Positions 1-11,980 of a stretch of DNA of 64,000 nucleotides are shown in pieces. The notes beneath the pieces were generated by a model. It was given only the letters and a program-made list of their open reading frames with translations, ran no database searches and had not been told where the DNA came from. Each line of letters starts with the position of its first letter. Position 1 is the stretch's first letter. This stretch comes from Allacma fusca (lineage: Eukaryota > Arthropoda > Collembola > Symphypleona > Sminthuridae). Position numbers and translations under genes: made by a program. The stretch covers positions 74,489,508 to 74,553,507 of the forward strand of contig OX359246.1 of the NCBI GenBank assembly GCA_947179485.1, written 5' to 3'.

Positions 1-1067
1 GGTAAATACTACTAAAAAACTACTAATACAAACTACTAATAAAACTAAAAAATCAATATTCGGGGGACCTGTGTGGAGGATGTAAACTGGTTTTTACTCG
101 CGCAATTTTTCAATGAATTAGGATCGATTCTATTTTAATTCTCCGTTTTCATCATGCTCTTGTTGAAAGTGATTTTTACAGAAGAAATAAATCACATCAT
201 CTCATGTCATTGAGGTTAAACTGATTTTGTCAATATTTCTGTAATTAATATTAGCGAACAAGCGAGTAACCAGATGTTCACATTTGTGGCTTTTCCTGCG
301 CTGCGCTCCTATGTCCTATACATTTGGAAATTCTGAATCCAAACTAGTGATACAATTTTGGTGCCATGAAAATTCTTAAAACGCCCAAATTGACCTGCTC
401 TAAATCAGGGCACTTTCAAAAGCTGCCCGCGTGCCCACACATGGGCATGTGGGCATGTATAGCTGGGCCAGCAAATACTGTAGGACATTTTCAATCGACA
501 TACCCTAAATAGAGTAATGATAAACCGCAAAAAGTATATTGTTTTTAAAGAAGATCGTATCGGAGCTCGGAAACTTGATTGAGGTTACTTATAAACACAT
601 GCAAATATAAATGTACATTAACTAGGAAGTAAAGCTTCACCATTTATAGTTGGATTTGATGCTTACATTCAATTGTTTTTTTCCAAAAACCGAAAGATGT
701 CGCAGGAACAGTATTTAAATGGCCCTGTAAGACTTTCCCCAAGTATGCACATTGTAAATGCTACAATATGTGCGAATTTAATTACACGTTAGTTCCGGAT
801 ATGCCTAAATACTTCGACTGGAAGATTTCAGAGAGCAATTTTAAAATACATGGTTCCGGTTTTTATATTAATGAATGAAATCCTAAAAATTATTTGCTTT
901 CCCTCAGGTTCCTTCAATATTGAAATGAATTCACTTATCCTTCACCCTTCCTATTTTTAACGTTTTAGAAATGGTATCACAATTTACCAGAATTTTTTAT
1001 ACACTTTTAGATCTACACTGATAGTTCAAATCTAAAGCCTTCTCTTGAACCTGAGCTCATTAATGGA

Positions 1068-1575
1068 CACCCTCACGAGGTATGAGTTCTTCCCTCGCCC
1101 TCATCCCTCGCCCTCGGCCTCGGCCTCAATTTTTGAGGGATGAGGGCGAGTTCCTATTATAAAAGAAGGGCCCTCAACAAATGAGGGCGAGGCATAGCAA
1201 AACGAGGGCGAGGGTGAGTACTAAAAGGTATTCCTCATGAAGTTCGAACAGTAGTATTAAATCCCGCGAAATACTTCTCGTATTTCCTCTTTGCTGTGCC
1301 TTTTTGCCATAAACGAATCTAAAGATCTTAAGAATTAGCTAAAGGTCTGAAGAATTAAGTGAATGTTTGAAGGTCTTAACTGGGTGACAGCTAGATTGCA
1401 ATGCACTGGCAGTTATGCTGTACTTATGGACTCATGAGGCCGAAGGAGAGTCCTTATGATTTATAGTAGGCCCTCACGAGTCTGAGTGCGAGTTCCAGCG
1501 CAAGGTGTCATGAGAGTTACGGGTGAGAACGAGAGCGACAAGATTTTGTTACATACCTCATGAAGTGAGGGCAAG
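1068..1575. repeat. GC-rich fold-back repeat
   Basis: The ends are imperfect inverted copies: CCCTCACGAGGTATG on the left, and CATACCTCATGAAGTGAGGG on the right. Between them lie runs of CCTCGC and its complement GAGGGCGAG that can fold on each other. The block is far more GC-rich than its surroundings. I could not find a target-site duplication, so assignment to a transposon class is open. The first 1067 bases of the window show no gene. Confidence 0.45.
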
Positions 1576-1604
1576 GGTTTACAAAATGCCCATCTATGCC
1601 TGAG

Positions 1605-3440
1605 CTTAAAGTTTCACTTAACTCTGATCTTATATATAAATATGAACTCGAACCTAACCCCCCACTAAAACCTTTACTTTAAAATAAATTTGAGCCTAAC
1701 CACGCACTCAAGTTTATACTTCAACCTGGAATTGATCGTAAACCCGATATAAACCTGTACTTTAAAATGAATTTGAACCTGATCCCATACTAAACTTGTA
1801 CTTTAAAATGAACTTGAGCCTGACCCCGCCCTTAATCATATACTTGAACCTGAAATTGAATTAGAAACTGTACTTAAACCTGAAATTGAATTAGAAATTG
1901 AACTTAAACCTGAACTCCAACTAACCCCGCACTAATCATGTACTTCGAAATGAAACCTGAACTCCAACCTAACCCCGCACTAATCATGTACTTCGAAATG
2001 AAACCTGAACTCCAACCTAACCCCGCACTAACCATGTACTTCGAAATGAAACCTGACCCCGCACCAAAGCTTTTACTTGAAGCTAAACTTGAACCTGAAC
2101 TTGAACCTGAACTTGAACCTGAACTTGAACCTGAACTTGAACCTGAACTTGAACCTGAACTTGAACCTGAACCTGAACTTGAACCTGAACTTGAACCTGA
2201 ACTTGAACCTGAACTTGAACTTGAACCTGAACTTGAACCTGAACTTGAACCTGAACTTGAACCTGAACTTGAACCTGAACTTGAACCTGAACTTGAACCT
2301 GAACTTGAACCTGAACTTGAACCTGAACTTGAACCTGAACTTGAACCTGAACTTGAACCTGAACTTGAACTTGAACCTGAACTTGAACCTGAACTTGAAC
2401 CTGAACTTGAACCTGAACTTGAACCTGAACTTGAACCTGAACTTGAACCTGAACTTGAACCTGAACTTGAACCTGAACTTGAACCTGAACTTGAACCTGA
2501 ACTTGAACCTGAACTTGAACCTGAACTTGAACCTGAACTTGAACCTGAACTTGAACCTGAACTTGAACCTGAACTTGAACCTGAACTTGAACCTGAACTT
2601 GAACCTGAACTTGAACCTGAACTTGAACCTGAACTTGAACCTGAACTTGAACCTGAACTTGAACCTGAACTTGAACCTGAACTTGAACCTGAACTTGAAC
2701 CTGAACTTGAACCTGAACTTGAACCTGAACTTGAACCTGAACTTGAACCTGAACTTGAACCTGAACTTGAACCTGAACTTGAACCTGAACTTGAACCTGA
2801 ACTTGAACCTGAACTTGAACCTGAACTTGAACCTGAACTTGAACCTGAACTTGAACCTGAACTTGAACCTGAACTTGAACCTGAACTTGAACCTGAACTT
2901 GAACCTGAACTTGAATTTGAACCTGAACTTGAACTTGAACTTGAACCTGAACTTGAACCTAACCCCGCAATAAAATCTGCGCTTTCAAATAAACCTGAGA
3001 CTGACCCCGCACTCAAGGTTATTTGAACTTCAACCTAACCCCGCAATAAAACCTGTACTTGAACCGAACCCCGCAATAAAACCTTTATTTTCAAATGAAC
3101 TTGAGCCGGACCTCGCACTCAAGATTATACTTGAACCTGAACTTGAACCTGTACTCGAAACAAACCCCGCACTGAAACTTCTACTTGAAACTGCACTGAA
3201 ATGAACTTCAACCTGCACTTAAATACGAACTCACACTCAAGTGTGTACTTAAACCAGAACCCGCACTCAGGCCTGTACTTGAAACTATACCCGCACTCAA
3301 TCATGTACTTAACTCTGAACTTATACTTAAACTTGCACTCGATTCTACATTTGTAGGTTAACTTGAACCTCCATTTGGAATTATCCTGCACTTGAACCTT
3401 ACTTGAAACGGCACTAGAACTTGAATACTGAAGATTACTT
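1605..3440. repeat. 12-bp minisatellite (CTTGAACCTGAA) with degenerate borders
   Basis: The core (about 2077-2965) is a nearly perfect tandem array of the 12-mer CTTGAACCTGAA, with occasional single-unit variants. The borders (1605-2076 and 2966-3440) hold decayed copies mixed with a TAACCCCGCACT-type unit. At about 1908-2050 there is a threefold 48-bp higher-order unit, four times the base period. The unit length is a multiple of three and contains no stop in several frames, so long frames encoding Leu-Glu-Pro-Glu, Asn-Leu or Ser-Ser-Gly repeats exist on both strands. They lack any other gene signal and I treat them as non-coding. Confidence 0.9.
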
Positions 3441-4228
3441 GTAACACAGGCTTAAATTATTTGGGAATATGTTGAGGGCCCCAATGTAACTACATACGCC
3501 ATATACTTAACATTGTAAATGGCTGACGAATGGAAAAGTACACATGTTCTAGATTTTAAAAAAAATTTAGCAGGCCGATTATTTTCAAAATTTAGCCATT
3601 AATTCCAAAAATGTTAAGGAATGATTAGGAAAAAAATCAGTTGTTCAAGTGTGATAGATTTTGCATAAACAAATAAAAATCAGAAAAAATGAAAGTGGTG
3701 GCCAGTTTGTCCAGGGGTTAGCAATTATAGGGTTTGAAAATTCCGTAATTTTGGTATACATTAAACATTACACATTACACGACCGTTTCTTCAACTTTTT
3801 ACATTTTGATTTTGATTGTCTGCAAAGTACAAATTTTCAGTTCCTATTTGTGAAATGATTTTCTGAGTTATAGCAAATAAATTTAATTACTGGATTACCT
3901 GCAGGCTTTTCCAATATCTGAAGTGAAACTTCGACGCCCCTGATATTGTCAGCAGGAATCCCACAGGTTGATTATGAAGGCTAATTTATCATTATTGGAA
4001 TTTTGTATTCAAGTAATTTTTTTATTCTTCAAGTTGTATACAACTTGAAAATATTAATATATGGTATAGACTTTGCATTGCACGCTTTGATATTACAGAT
4101 ACAATGATTAGTTGAAGTTCAAAGTGAACGATATAGAAAGATACTAATCGTAAGAACGCAACGTGGGAACATCCGGAAGTGAAATTACTTCATACAAATG
4201 AATGCTACAATATATCACATTACGTATA
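3441..4228. other. no gene recognised
   Basis: AT-rich sequence without a supported coding exon, tandem repeat or transposon end. Short open frames here have no recognisable product. Confidence 0.5.
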
Positions 4229-5047
4229 CAGTATATAAGGGAGTAACAAATTCCTGCCACTATAAAGGGATGCCACTGTATGTTACTAATGGTTAACTAT
4301 ATACTATTAATGCTTTTAGACAATAACTGTAACTAAACACACTTATAAATATATTTATTTTTACAGAATACTCAAAATTATGAGGTATGCTAAGCTTCAT
4401 TGAGTTTAAGATGTTCAGTAACCTTAGGTTTCCTCATACTATTAATAATATTAGTCGTAACAAACTTTTCGACTGCAAGGTCACCATTCCAGAAACCAAA
4501 ATCCTGGAATTATGGCAATGGGAATTACTTCCACTGAGTACTCTGCGGTTTTTTCACAATGAGGTTTTGCTTGACTGTCTGTTTAATGTCATTTTAAATC
4601 TTCAATATAATAATTCAATTTATTTAAAAAAACCAGCACGAATTGAAACCTATTAGAAGTGAGCCAAGGCAAACATGGCAATGTTTTGTGTTATAACTGT
4701 TCGTTTTAACTTAAGTCACTAAACCACAATAATAATCAAACTGTATTAACGTTCGAAATTAAAATTGAACCAACCGACATAAGCATTATTAACCGCCCGC
4801 ACGTTTTATAACATCATGTTATACTTTTGTAGCCATTATCTAGCTAATTTTATGTCAACTGCCATTATAATTTCACATTGTCTGAGCCACCGTAACACAT
4901 AATAGTGCCATTATAGAGGGAATACCATTATAGCGGGTGCCACTATACTGTATACCTTTAACATTGCAAACCTCTAGGGAGGGTTTTTTGATGCCATTAA
5001 AGAGGGAATGCCATCTAAGAGGAAACCACTATATGGGAAATTCACTG
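4229..5047. mobile_element. TA-flanked MITE, copy 1 (pogo/Tigger-like)
   Basis: This is an inverted, older copy of the elements at 26460-27335 and 48957-49834. The right end reads GGGAAATTCACTG followed by TA. The left end starts CAGTATATAAGGGAG after TA and has lost most of the terminal inverted repeat that the other copies keep. A TA duplication and CAGTGAATTTCCC-type ends fit the Tc1/mariner/pogo group, although no transposase is encoded. An 89-codon frame (4387-4656) matches the internal frame of the 26.5 kb copy but resembles no protein I know. Confidence 0.7.
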
Positions 5048-5628
5048 TAGTCATGAATACCACATTGGAAATAATTCGCACGTGTTGTTGATTCAATCTC
5101 ACCATTCACTAGTTTTGAACAAATGGTTTCGTCTTTGTGGATTTAATTGATATGAGAAGTAGCAATTCGCTGAATGGATTTACATTTATTGTGAGAATGT
5201 AGGCAAGGTCTGGATCCAGGCGTGTAATTTTAAACGTACAATACATGACGAATGAGCAAAGAAAACAAGTTATGTTTCTGACCAAGAAATATGCAATTAT
5301 TGCTTATATACAACAAATAATTCACAGTAATTAGCTCGTACTTTGTACACAACTATTATTCTCACCTGAAAGTATGTCGAAAAACCTAAGGCAAGTTTAG
5401 CAAGGCACCGGAAATTACATCAACTCGATTTCCTGTTTTGATTAACTGCGATTCCATCGATATTTCAATATTCCGCCTTGTGTTTCTTGTCAATTGCAAG
5501 TTAATTACAACTATTAATTGAACCTACAATTTTTTTCCATCTTCATCCCGTCGTCGCGATCTTCAAACGAATTACTAAATAGGAATTTTGATAAATCTGC
5601 GCACTTGAACTTGTCTCTGAATTCACAG
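5048..5628. other. no gene recognised; DNA upstream of family copy A
   Basis: AT-rich stretch leading into the copy A exon. The last ~100 bases resemble the intron just before exon 2 of the other copies, including the TCTCTGAATTCACAG acceptor. No ATG mini-exon like those at 32767 and 52269 was found. Confidence 0.4.
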
Positions 5629-5905
5629 AAAAATGTCCTCCGTCTCATTGAGCCCCGATTGGACGATTTGACAAAAGGCTTTCATCAACTCAAGAACAAA
5701 AATAAGATTCTGTGGAAAGAGATCATTGGATTCTCGTCTTTTCAAAACTCAGAGGTGTTTAAAATAATGGAAAGCAAGACTTTGAGAGAAACTGTAGAAA
5801 GAACTGAATTTTGTGTTAACAAAATTAATTCGATAAATCTGAAAAATGAAAGCGAAGTAGAAGATCCTATCAAAACTATTTCCAACTAAGAGAGTAAGTA
5901 AAGTA
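5629..5905 (+). pseudogene. tandem gene family, copy A: exon 2 fragment
   Basis: This segment follows a TTCACAG acceptor and matches exon 2 of the family (compare 11981-12480 and 33476-33999). It encodes the coiled-coil start (VLRLIEPRLDDL, then THR-to-LYS-rich text and ETVERTEFCVNKIN). Relative to the other copies, most of the acidic second half of the exon is deleted, joining directly to the ISN codons near the exon end. A TAA follows at 5887-5889. None of exons 3-8 follow. A block matching the downstream flank of other copies reappears near 7805-7935, past a transposon insertion, so A looks like the gutted remains of a full duplication unit. Confidence 0.75.
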
Positions 5906-6243
5906 TAAGATTAACTTTGGGGTCCATTAACACATGTCCGGCATTAATTAAAATGATGGAGCTATCTCACATTGACAGCGCTCTGGATGATTCAAAACGT
6001 TTTAGCCCTATCGTAGTTAAAAATCAAGTAAATAATCAATTTTTGTAAGCCAAGTTTGAATGTTTCACATCCACGTAAACAAAATCTCCAAACATTAGCC
6101 AACAATAGCGTGCACGTACTTTACTGGCAAAAATCATTATTGTCTGAAATCTTTCTACTAGGCTAAGTCATAGTTTTATATGCCCAAAAGGTCGAAATAA
6201 ATTAATAGCTAAAAAAGCTTAAAAGGAGAAATTGCGTTTGCGC
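5906..6243. other. no gene recognised
   Basis: Sequence between the copy A fragment and the first hAT-type insertion. It ends in the target site GTTTGCGC (6236-6243), which is duplicated at 7553-7560. Confidence 0.5.
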
Positions 6244-7552
6244 TAGTGGTCGGATCGGTTCAGTTCAAAACTGAATATTTTCAGTTCAGTTCAGTTCAGT
6301 TCAGTTTGGTTCATGCAATTTCGGTTCAGTTCAAGCTGTAAATCAAACTAATCGGTTCAGTTCAGCCACCGAACCGAACTGAACTGAAACGAGTGAACTG
6401 ATTTTTACTGGTTCACAGAAGCTCGCTGTTCAACAGAAGTACAACGCGGCATTTCAAACTTTCATTACTACATTTTGTTAAAACCAACGGTCAGCCTATG
6501 CACATGGGTCCATGATCTTTATCGTCACCATTTGAGTTCGCTCTTACTAATAGTAAAACACATTCAGGTTACCATTTCGTAGCCATTCTTGAAGAATTCT
6601 ACTGACCTAGCTACACAGTTTTTACCATCCAGTTCAATACACATTATTTACGGGGATACGAAGTATTGTATACGAGAGACGATGGTACGTTGTTAATCAC
6701 AAACTATTTTTATGTTTTTACTTGTTCCAGTCAAGTTCTTGGTTATTGTGATGCTTAGCGGGTAGGGCTTCTACTGGGGACAATATTTTTGTCCCGGTGG
6801 CAATTCTGTCCCGTCCCGAAATCCTCGGGACAAAAAAAATCGTCCCAATCCAGTCCCGAAATTACATGGGAACAAAAATTTTGTCCCGAAACTGTCCCGA
6901 TCCGTCTGTCCGACTGTCTTATGAAATGCTCCGAAATCCTTTATTTCTACAAGAATACCTCAAATAATAGGGAAATTTTACTTTAAAAAAAATATATATA
7001 TATAGAATAACAAATTTTAAACGGAACGATTCCCATTCATATTCATTTTTACAGCAATAGTATACTGTACAGGTATATTTTTCTGTCCCAATCTATTGTT
7101 CCGTCCCGTCCCGAAATCTTCGGGACAAAAAAATCGTCCCGATTCAGTCCCGAAATAACATGGGGACAAAAATTTTGTCCCAAAAACTGTCCCGATCCCT
7201 GTCCCGTCCCGAACAGAAGCCCTATTAGCGGGATATGATGAATTGTACCCGCTTGAATCTACTGAAAACATTTATGATAAATAAATCATTATTTTCATAA
7301 ACGAAATTTTATTTTAATTAAGGATGACAGTATATTTTAATTCCTCCATACATATTCCAACCCAACCATTGTAGTTCCAATGGCGCCGTGAACCATTTTG
7401 TAATCAGTTCAGTTCAGTTTACAGAGAAAACCAAACTGAACTGAACTGATAAGCTGCAAATTGAACTGAAAATTTCAGTTTCGATTCAATTCACTTTGTG
7501 AACCAAACCAAACTGAAATGTGTGAACCAAACTGAACCGATCCCACCACTAG
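6244..7552. mobile_element. hAT-type fold-back element with GGTTCAGTTC arms
   Basis: The terminal inverted repeats are TAGTGGTCGGATCGGTTCAG on the left and the complement of TAGTGGTGGGATCGGTTCAG on the right. Both ends are bordered by an exact 8-bp duplication, GTTTGCGC (6236-6243 and 7553-7560), the size made by hAT transposases. Each arm is several repeats of the pentamer GTTCA or its complement. No transposase is present, so it is non-autonomous. It was itself hit by a second element at 6763-7224. Confidence 0.85.
6763..7224. mobile_element. nested hAT-type MITE with GTCCCG arms
   Basis: A 462-bp element inside the preceding one. The ends are TAGGGCTTCTACTG and AGAAGCCCTA, flanked by an exact 8-bp duplication TTAGCGGG (6755-6762 and 7225-7232). 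The internal arms are inverted arrays of GTCCCG/CGGGAC and AATTTTGTCCC-like units, so a single strand would fold into a long hairpin. No coding capacity. Confidence 0.88.
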
Positions 7553-7560
7553 TTTGCGCC

Positions 7561-10500
7561 CTCAAAAGTTGAAAACAAGTTTTTTCAAATCTATTTCTGG
7601 ATTAGTGACAATAATGTCGTGGCGTTGCTTTTCTTCATTTCAAGAGTTGTCATCATTTTCAAGAAACTATATAGTGGGATTTATTCTGACAGCATCTGCC
7701 AGAAAACTTGTTTTAAACTTTTGAAATTTTAAATCCAATTGTCTTGCAAAATAATTTTGTACCAAGTTCCAATTCGTTCCTGATTATTCCATTTCAAATA
7801 AATACTTGTAACATAGGATTATACGAGGCGTTATTCATCCTTTCGGATTCCTCTACTCTGTCGGCAAAAAATAGTAGAAGTAAAATTCAGTTCTAATTGC
7901 AAATTTCAGGGGGTTTCTCTAGGGGTTTTCGTTTGCACATGAGTTTGTAAAAACCAACTTTGATTTACACTGTTTTACGATTTCCCAATTCGTAGAAATT
8001 TTTATTTTCAGACTTTGTAAAATTGATTTCACCCCTGTTGCACGTAAATTCTTGATTCAACATTCAAGGAAGTTGTTTTAAGTTATAAGTTTTGTTCCAC
8101 AACTAATTTTACGGATTTGGCATTTTTACTTTAATTTATACGTAGTGCCAAAAATCGTTTGAAGCTTGCTCCTGTCAAATTACTGGCGTTTCAAACGAAC
8201 AGAACAGGATTCCCTTACATTAAATAGTCTAGAAACGGAACAATATTGTGAAGCAGGGTTGAGCCAAAAACTAATAAAATAAATTATTTAATTGCTTTAA
8301 TGCGAAGGTCACTTCCAGATTTTCTTAAATGTTTTCCATTGATGTAACCTTGTTTGACTCTGAGACCGTAGGCTAAATGATGTGCAATTAAAATGTAGAC
8401 ACCACCCCGGCAAAGTTAGTGTTAGATTGTAATGAAAAAATAAAACCCTTAAGAAATTATTAGTATTTTAGAATTTTTTAAACGTTACTTCATGAAAAGG
8501 TTAAAAAAAAATCCGAAAACTCAATCCTTGGAGATTTAAGATTTAGATCTCAACACTCCTTCTCAGAAATGGGAACATCCGCGTTCAAGCATGTGAGACA
8601 GGATCTAAATAAAGGGAAAATCTTTTGTTTTTAATGACCGTTCTTTGAAATATTTCAAAATCTTCCCTCAAATGTTCTAATAATAATCCCTAATTTTTGA
8701 AAATAACTATTTACACTTGATGAAGTTTAATCAACATGAAATTTTCTACAAGCCCAGCGTGTTAAAATATTTTGTAGCAAATAGCTCTTTCATAATAAAT
8801 TGAGAATAACATCAAAATTCCTTCTCCTTCGCATTTCCTTGATCACCTTGAGTATTTTTCCAACTTTTATCACTGCTATTTTCAATCATGTCCGAAATTC
8901 TCAACATAAAGAAATATCAAGTAGCTCACTGGAATGCTCGTAAACTCTCCTGCAAATGAGCGTTCAAAACGTCTCTGAAAATGTCTTGTATGAGAATAAA
9001 AATGGAGTCATTGACAATCTAAAATACCAGCGATTGTTGCTTACTGGCATCGTATCCTGTGCCCCCGAATAATTGTCACATTAGAAACGAAGTAACTTTT
9101 AGTAAGTCTGGCACTAAATTTGCAAAACAATGGGGAATCAAATTCAAACACATTCAATCTATAAAAATCATCACTCCGCAATTGTTTTAGGCTGTCAAAT
9201 ACAGCGATCGCTCCTTACACCCTTTACTGTATGATTTTGAATTCTTTGTATAAATTTCCGCTACAAAGTTTTGAAAAGTTTCAAAATTTAAACAATTTAA
9301 AAAATATTTAAAAAATTGAATTTTTCTCCGTTGTACATGTATGGCTCATCGATTTATCTTATCTACATATTTACTTTGCATTCATGAGGTTGAAGCCAGC
9401 CCAAGGATAAAAAGAATAAGCGTTGCCCAGTCAAAGCTGCAAGGTACAACATCATGTAATTATTTTAAATACGTATATTTAAAATTCGTTTATTTTTTAC
9501 GACTCAGGCAATTTCTTGCTTCCGGTCATGCATCTTGAGGTACGGAATTTTCCACCAAAAACCCAACATTGAAACGAACTTTCGGGAATACAGTTGATAT
9601 AACTACAAAAAAATTCATTTTGGGTACATAAATACCTCACGCATTTGGACCTATTGTATTTCTGGACCTGTACCCAATTTGGTTTTTGTTTACTACCTGT
9701 ACCTGTGCGATTCACTGGTTGAATTCATTCCAGTAGACCCTCAAATTAAATCCAATTAGTACCATTTCTTGGATCGGGTTCCACCTGTTAAAAATTAAAA
9801 GCCTATTTTCTTCCAACACTGCTTGAGTTTAAATTGAGGTGACAGTTGAATGAACGGATGACTAGACTCAGCAACTGCTTTATGTATACAGATACTCAGC
9901 GTATCTTGCGCATTAATTGATAACTGCATTTATGCTTCTTTTACTTCAAGGGACGTGAAATTATAAATCACGCTTAACTTTTCGCTCATTTTTTTCTCAT
10001 TCAAATAATTTCTTTCTAACTTCTAAATTCGCCTAAATACCTTTTGATTTCATTCAGTTTTAAAGGGTGCAACCATGCGAATGCGAGTGGAATTTATCCC
10101 GAGTATAATTATTACGAAACATTTGAAAGAGATTCTCTTACTCAATCATTCCGAACATTTTGTGTTTGTTTTCAATATTCAACTCGAAATAATCAGACGA
10201 AAATAAACATTCAAATACCCTTTCGTTGACAGTGATCTCCAAAAATGCTGATGTAAAGTTCTCATCAATCAAAATGCGTCTGGTTGGCAGTACTGAACTG
10301 TCGACGCAAATGGGAATGAGAGCTGGCCAATTTATGTTAAGGCCAAGTTATGAACCACACTGCCGTAAAAGCATGTTCGAAAGGGTGACTACATTCATTT
10401 GTCTCCCTCTGGCTCACATAAGGGAGTGCCTTATACAATATTTGATTTAATAGTTTGTAGCTAATTTAGTTCCAGACTTACCAAAATTTCCTCATTGACC

Positions 10501-11199
10501 TTTATTCTGTTAATAAAACAATTACGGTTAAGATTAAAGTAAACAAAATATTCAAATATTTTTTCCCCTTTTAAAGTAGCTCATAAACTTTCTCTTGCAA
10601 TTTTAGGTTCTCAGACAGTTATTGTTGACCTGCGGTAATGACTTTAACCTCATATGAATCCCTTTGAAGTTGAAGACCACAAAATCCATATTTTATACAT
10701 TTTTCTCAGCTTCACTCTTGTAGCTGAATTTGTCCAATAAAATCTATTACAATTTAACATGAAAACATTTAAAATTGTGGAAGAATTAAAAAATTAAGAA
10801 AGTGTGAGAAAAGTTTGATTTTGCTTGACATTTCCTCTCGCTGAAGCCTCAAAAAATGAAACAAGTCAATAAAATAAATTCGGGGAACTATGAAACTGAA
10901 TAACTGCAAAAAGGAAGGAACCCAATATTTTATGAACCATTCGCTATGTGAGCTACATGGATAGAAAAATGATTGCAGCCACCGTATAAATGTACAGCGG
11001 AAGATATTACAGGGACAAACGAGGGATGAGTCACTCCATTGTATCGAGGTGATAGATAAAACGCTCTTGTAAAATGTAGCCTATGCAAAGAGCCTATAAA
11101 TTCCTTATCGTTTTTTTACTACACTTAAATATCTCCTTTCTTTATCTTTTCATTATAACTTTAGTGGGAAAATAACCCACTTTAGGTGACTTGAGTTTT
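7561..11199. other. gene-free stretch with segmental-duplication blocks
   Basis: No coding exon recognised. About 7805-7935 resembles the downstream flanks of the family copies near 14285, 35750 and 43080 (GTTATTCATCCTTTCGGATT... and following). About 10180-10330 (AATCAGACGAAAATAAACAT... GTTCTCATCAATCAAAATGCG...) matches 39280-39380 closely, and weaker relatives occur near 14530, 21510 and 37550. About 9540-9720 contains degenerate GGACCTGTACCC-type arms related to the element at 15447-16647. The rest is AT-rich with no visible structure. Confidence 0.5.
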
Positions 11200-11463
11200 G
11201 AAAGTTTTACTGAACTTACACTCCTCTTTTACTGAATTATCAATTGCCTGGAGGATTACAATTTGCATTTACGGCAAGATATTTTCAGACGACATTTCCG
11301 TTCGTGCCTAGGTAATGATAAGTGCAATTGGAAACTGAAATTAACAGACTGCTGTTCTCACAACATTTCGTAAAATCTATTCACTTGTTATTCGAACTCT
11401 TCCGGACCTTTGAATTCAATATATACCTCCCTGGTGTTCTCCCAAATAGCAGATATAATGTAA
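11200..11463 (+). promoter_or_regulatory. decayed upstream/first-exon region of family copy B
   Basis: The text aligns loosely with the upstream regions of copies D and F: AAGATATTTTCAGACGACA, then AGTGCAATTGGAA, then a short exon position ending AT|GTAAGT near 11460. In D and F the eight bases before that donor are ATGGAAAT, which supply the start codon. Here they read GATATAAT, so the start codon is missing unless another first exon is used. The alignment was by eye, so confidence is moderate. Confidence 0.4.
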
Positions 11464-11980
11464 GTGCATTTTTTCCGTTAATCAAACTGAAAAATAAAAT
11501 TCTTGTCTTCATTTCAATACAACTTTACAAGAATGCCAACAGAATAAAGCAAATCGTTGCAGTTGTGTCCTATTAAAGACAAGGAGCTTTGAAACTTTTG
11601 AAAGTTGTCCTCGAAGAACTTCAAATGAGCTTCCATCCCTAACTCATCCTGATATTTTTATACAAATCTGGTCATACAGTAAAAACTTGATGCAGGGTTA
11701 ATTTACTCTGTGATTTTAATCAAATATTTGTCAGTTACTCCTTTCAGGCAAATTCTTCGATCTGACGCAGTACAAATGATAGCCTTGTACAAGTTGCCCC
11801 AAAGCATCTTGTCCCCCTTCTAAAATACTGAAAATTTGAAAGTTTTGGAAAAGTTTAAGATTCCTAGATTTCCTCCGGCAACTTATTCCCATATTCATTC
11901 CATCATCACGATATTTCAACGAATTGCTAAATAAAAATTTTTAAACACCCGTTCAGTTAAATACGTCTCTGAATTCACAG

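Noticed and set aside
1904..3026. Long Leu-Glu-Pro-Glu, Asn-Leu and Ser-Ser-Gly reading frames on both strands
   Set aside because: They are by-products of the 12-bp minisatellite, open in several frames at once, with no splice or start context.
6789..7271. Short frames with VPI/GTG-rich residues
   Set aside because: They lie wholly inside the GTCCCG arms of the nested MITE.
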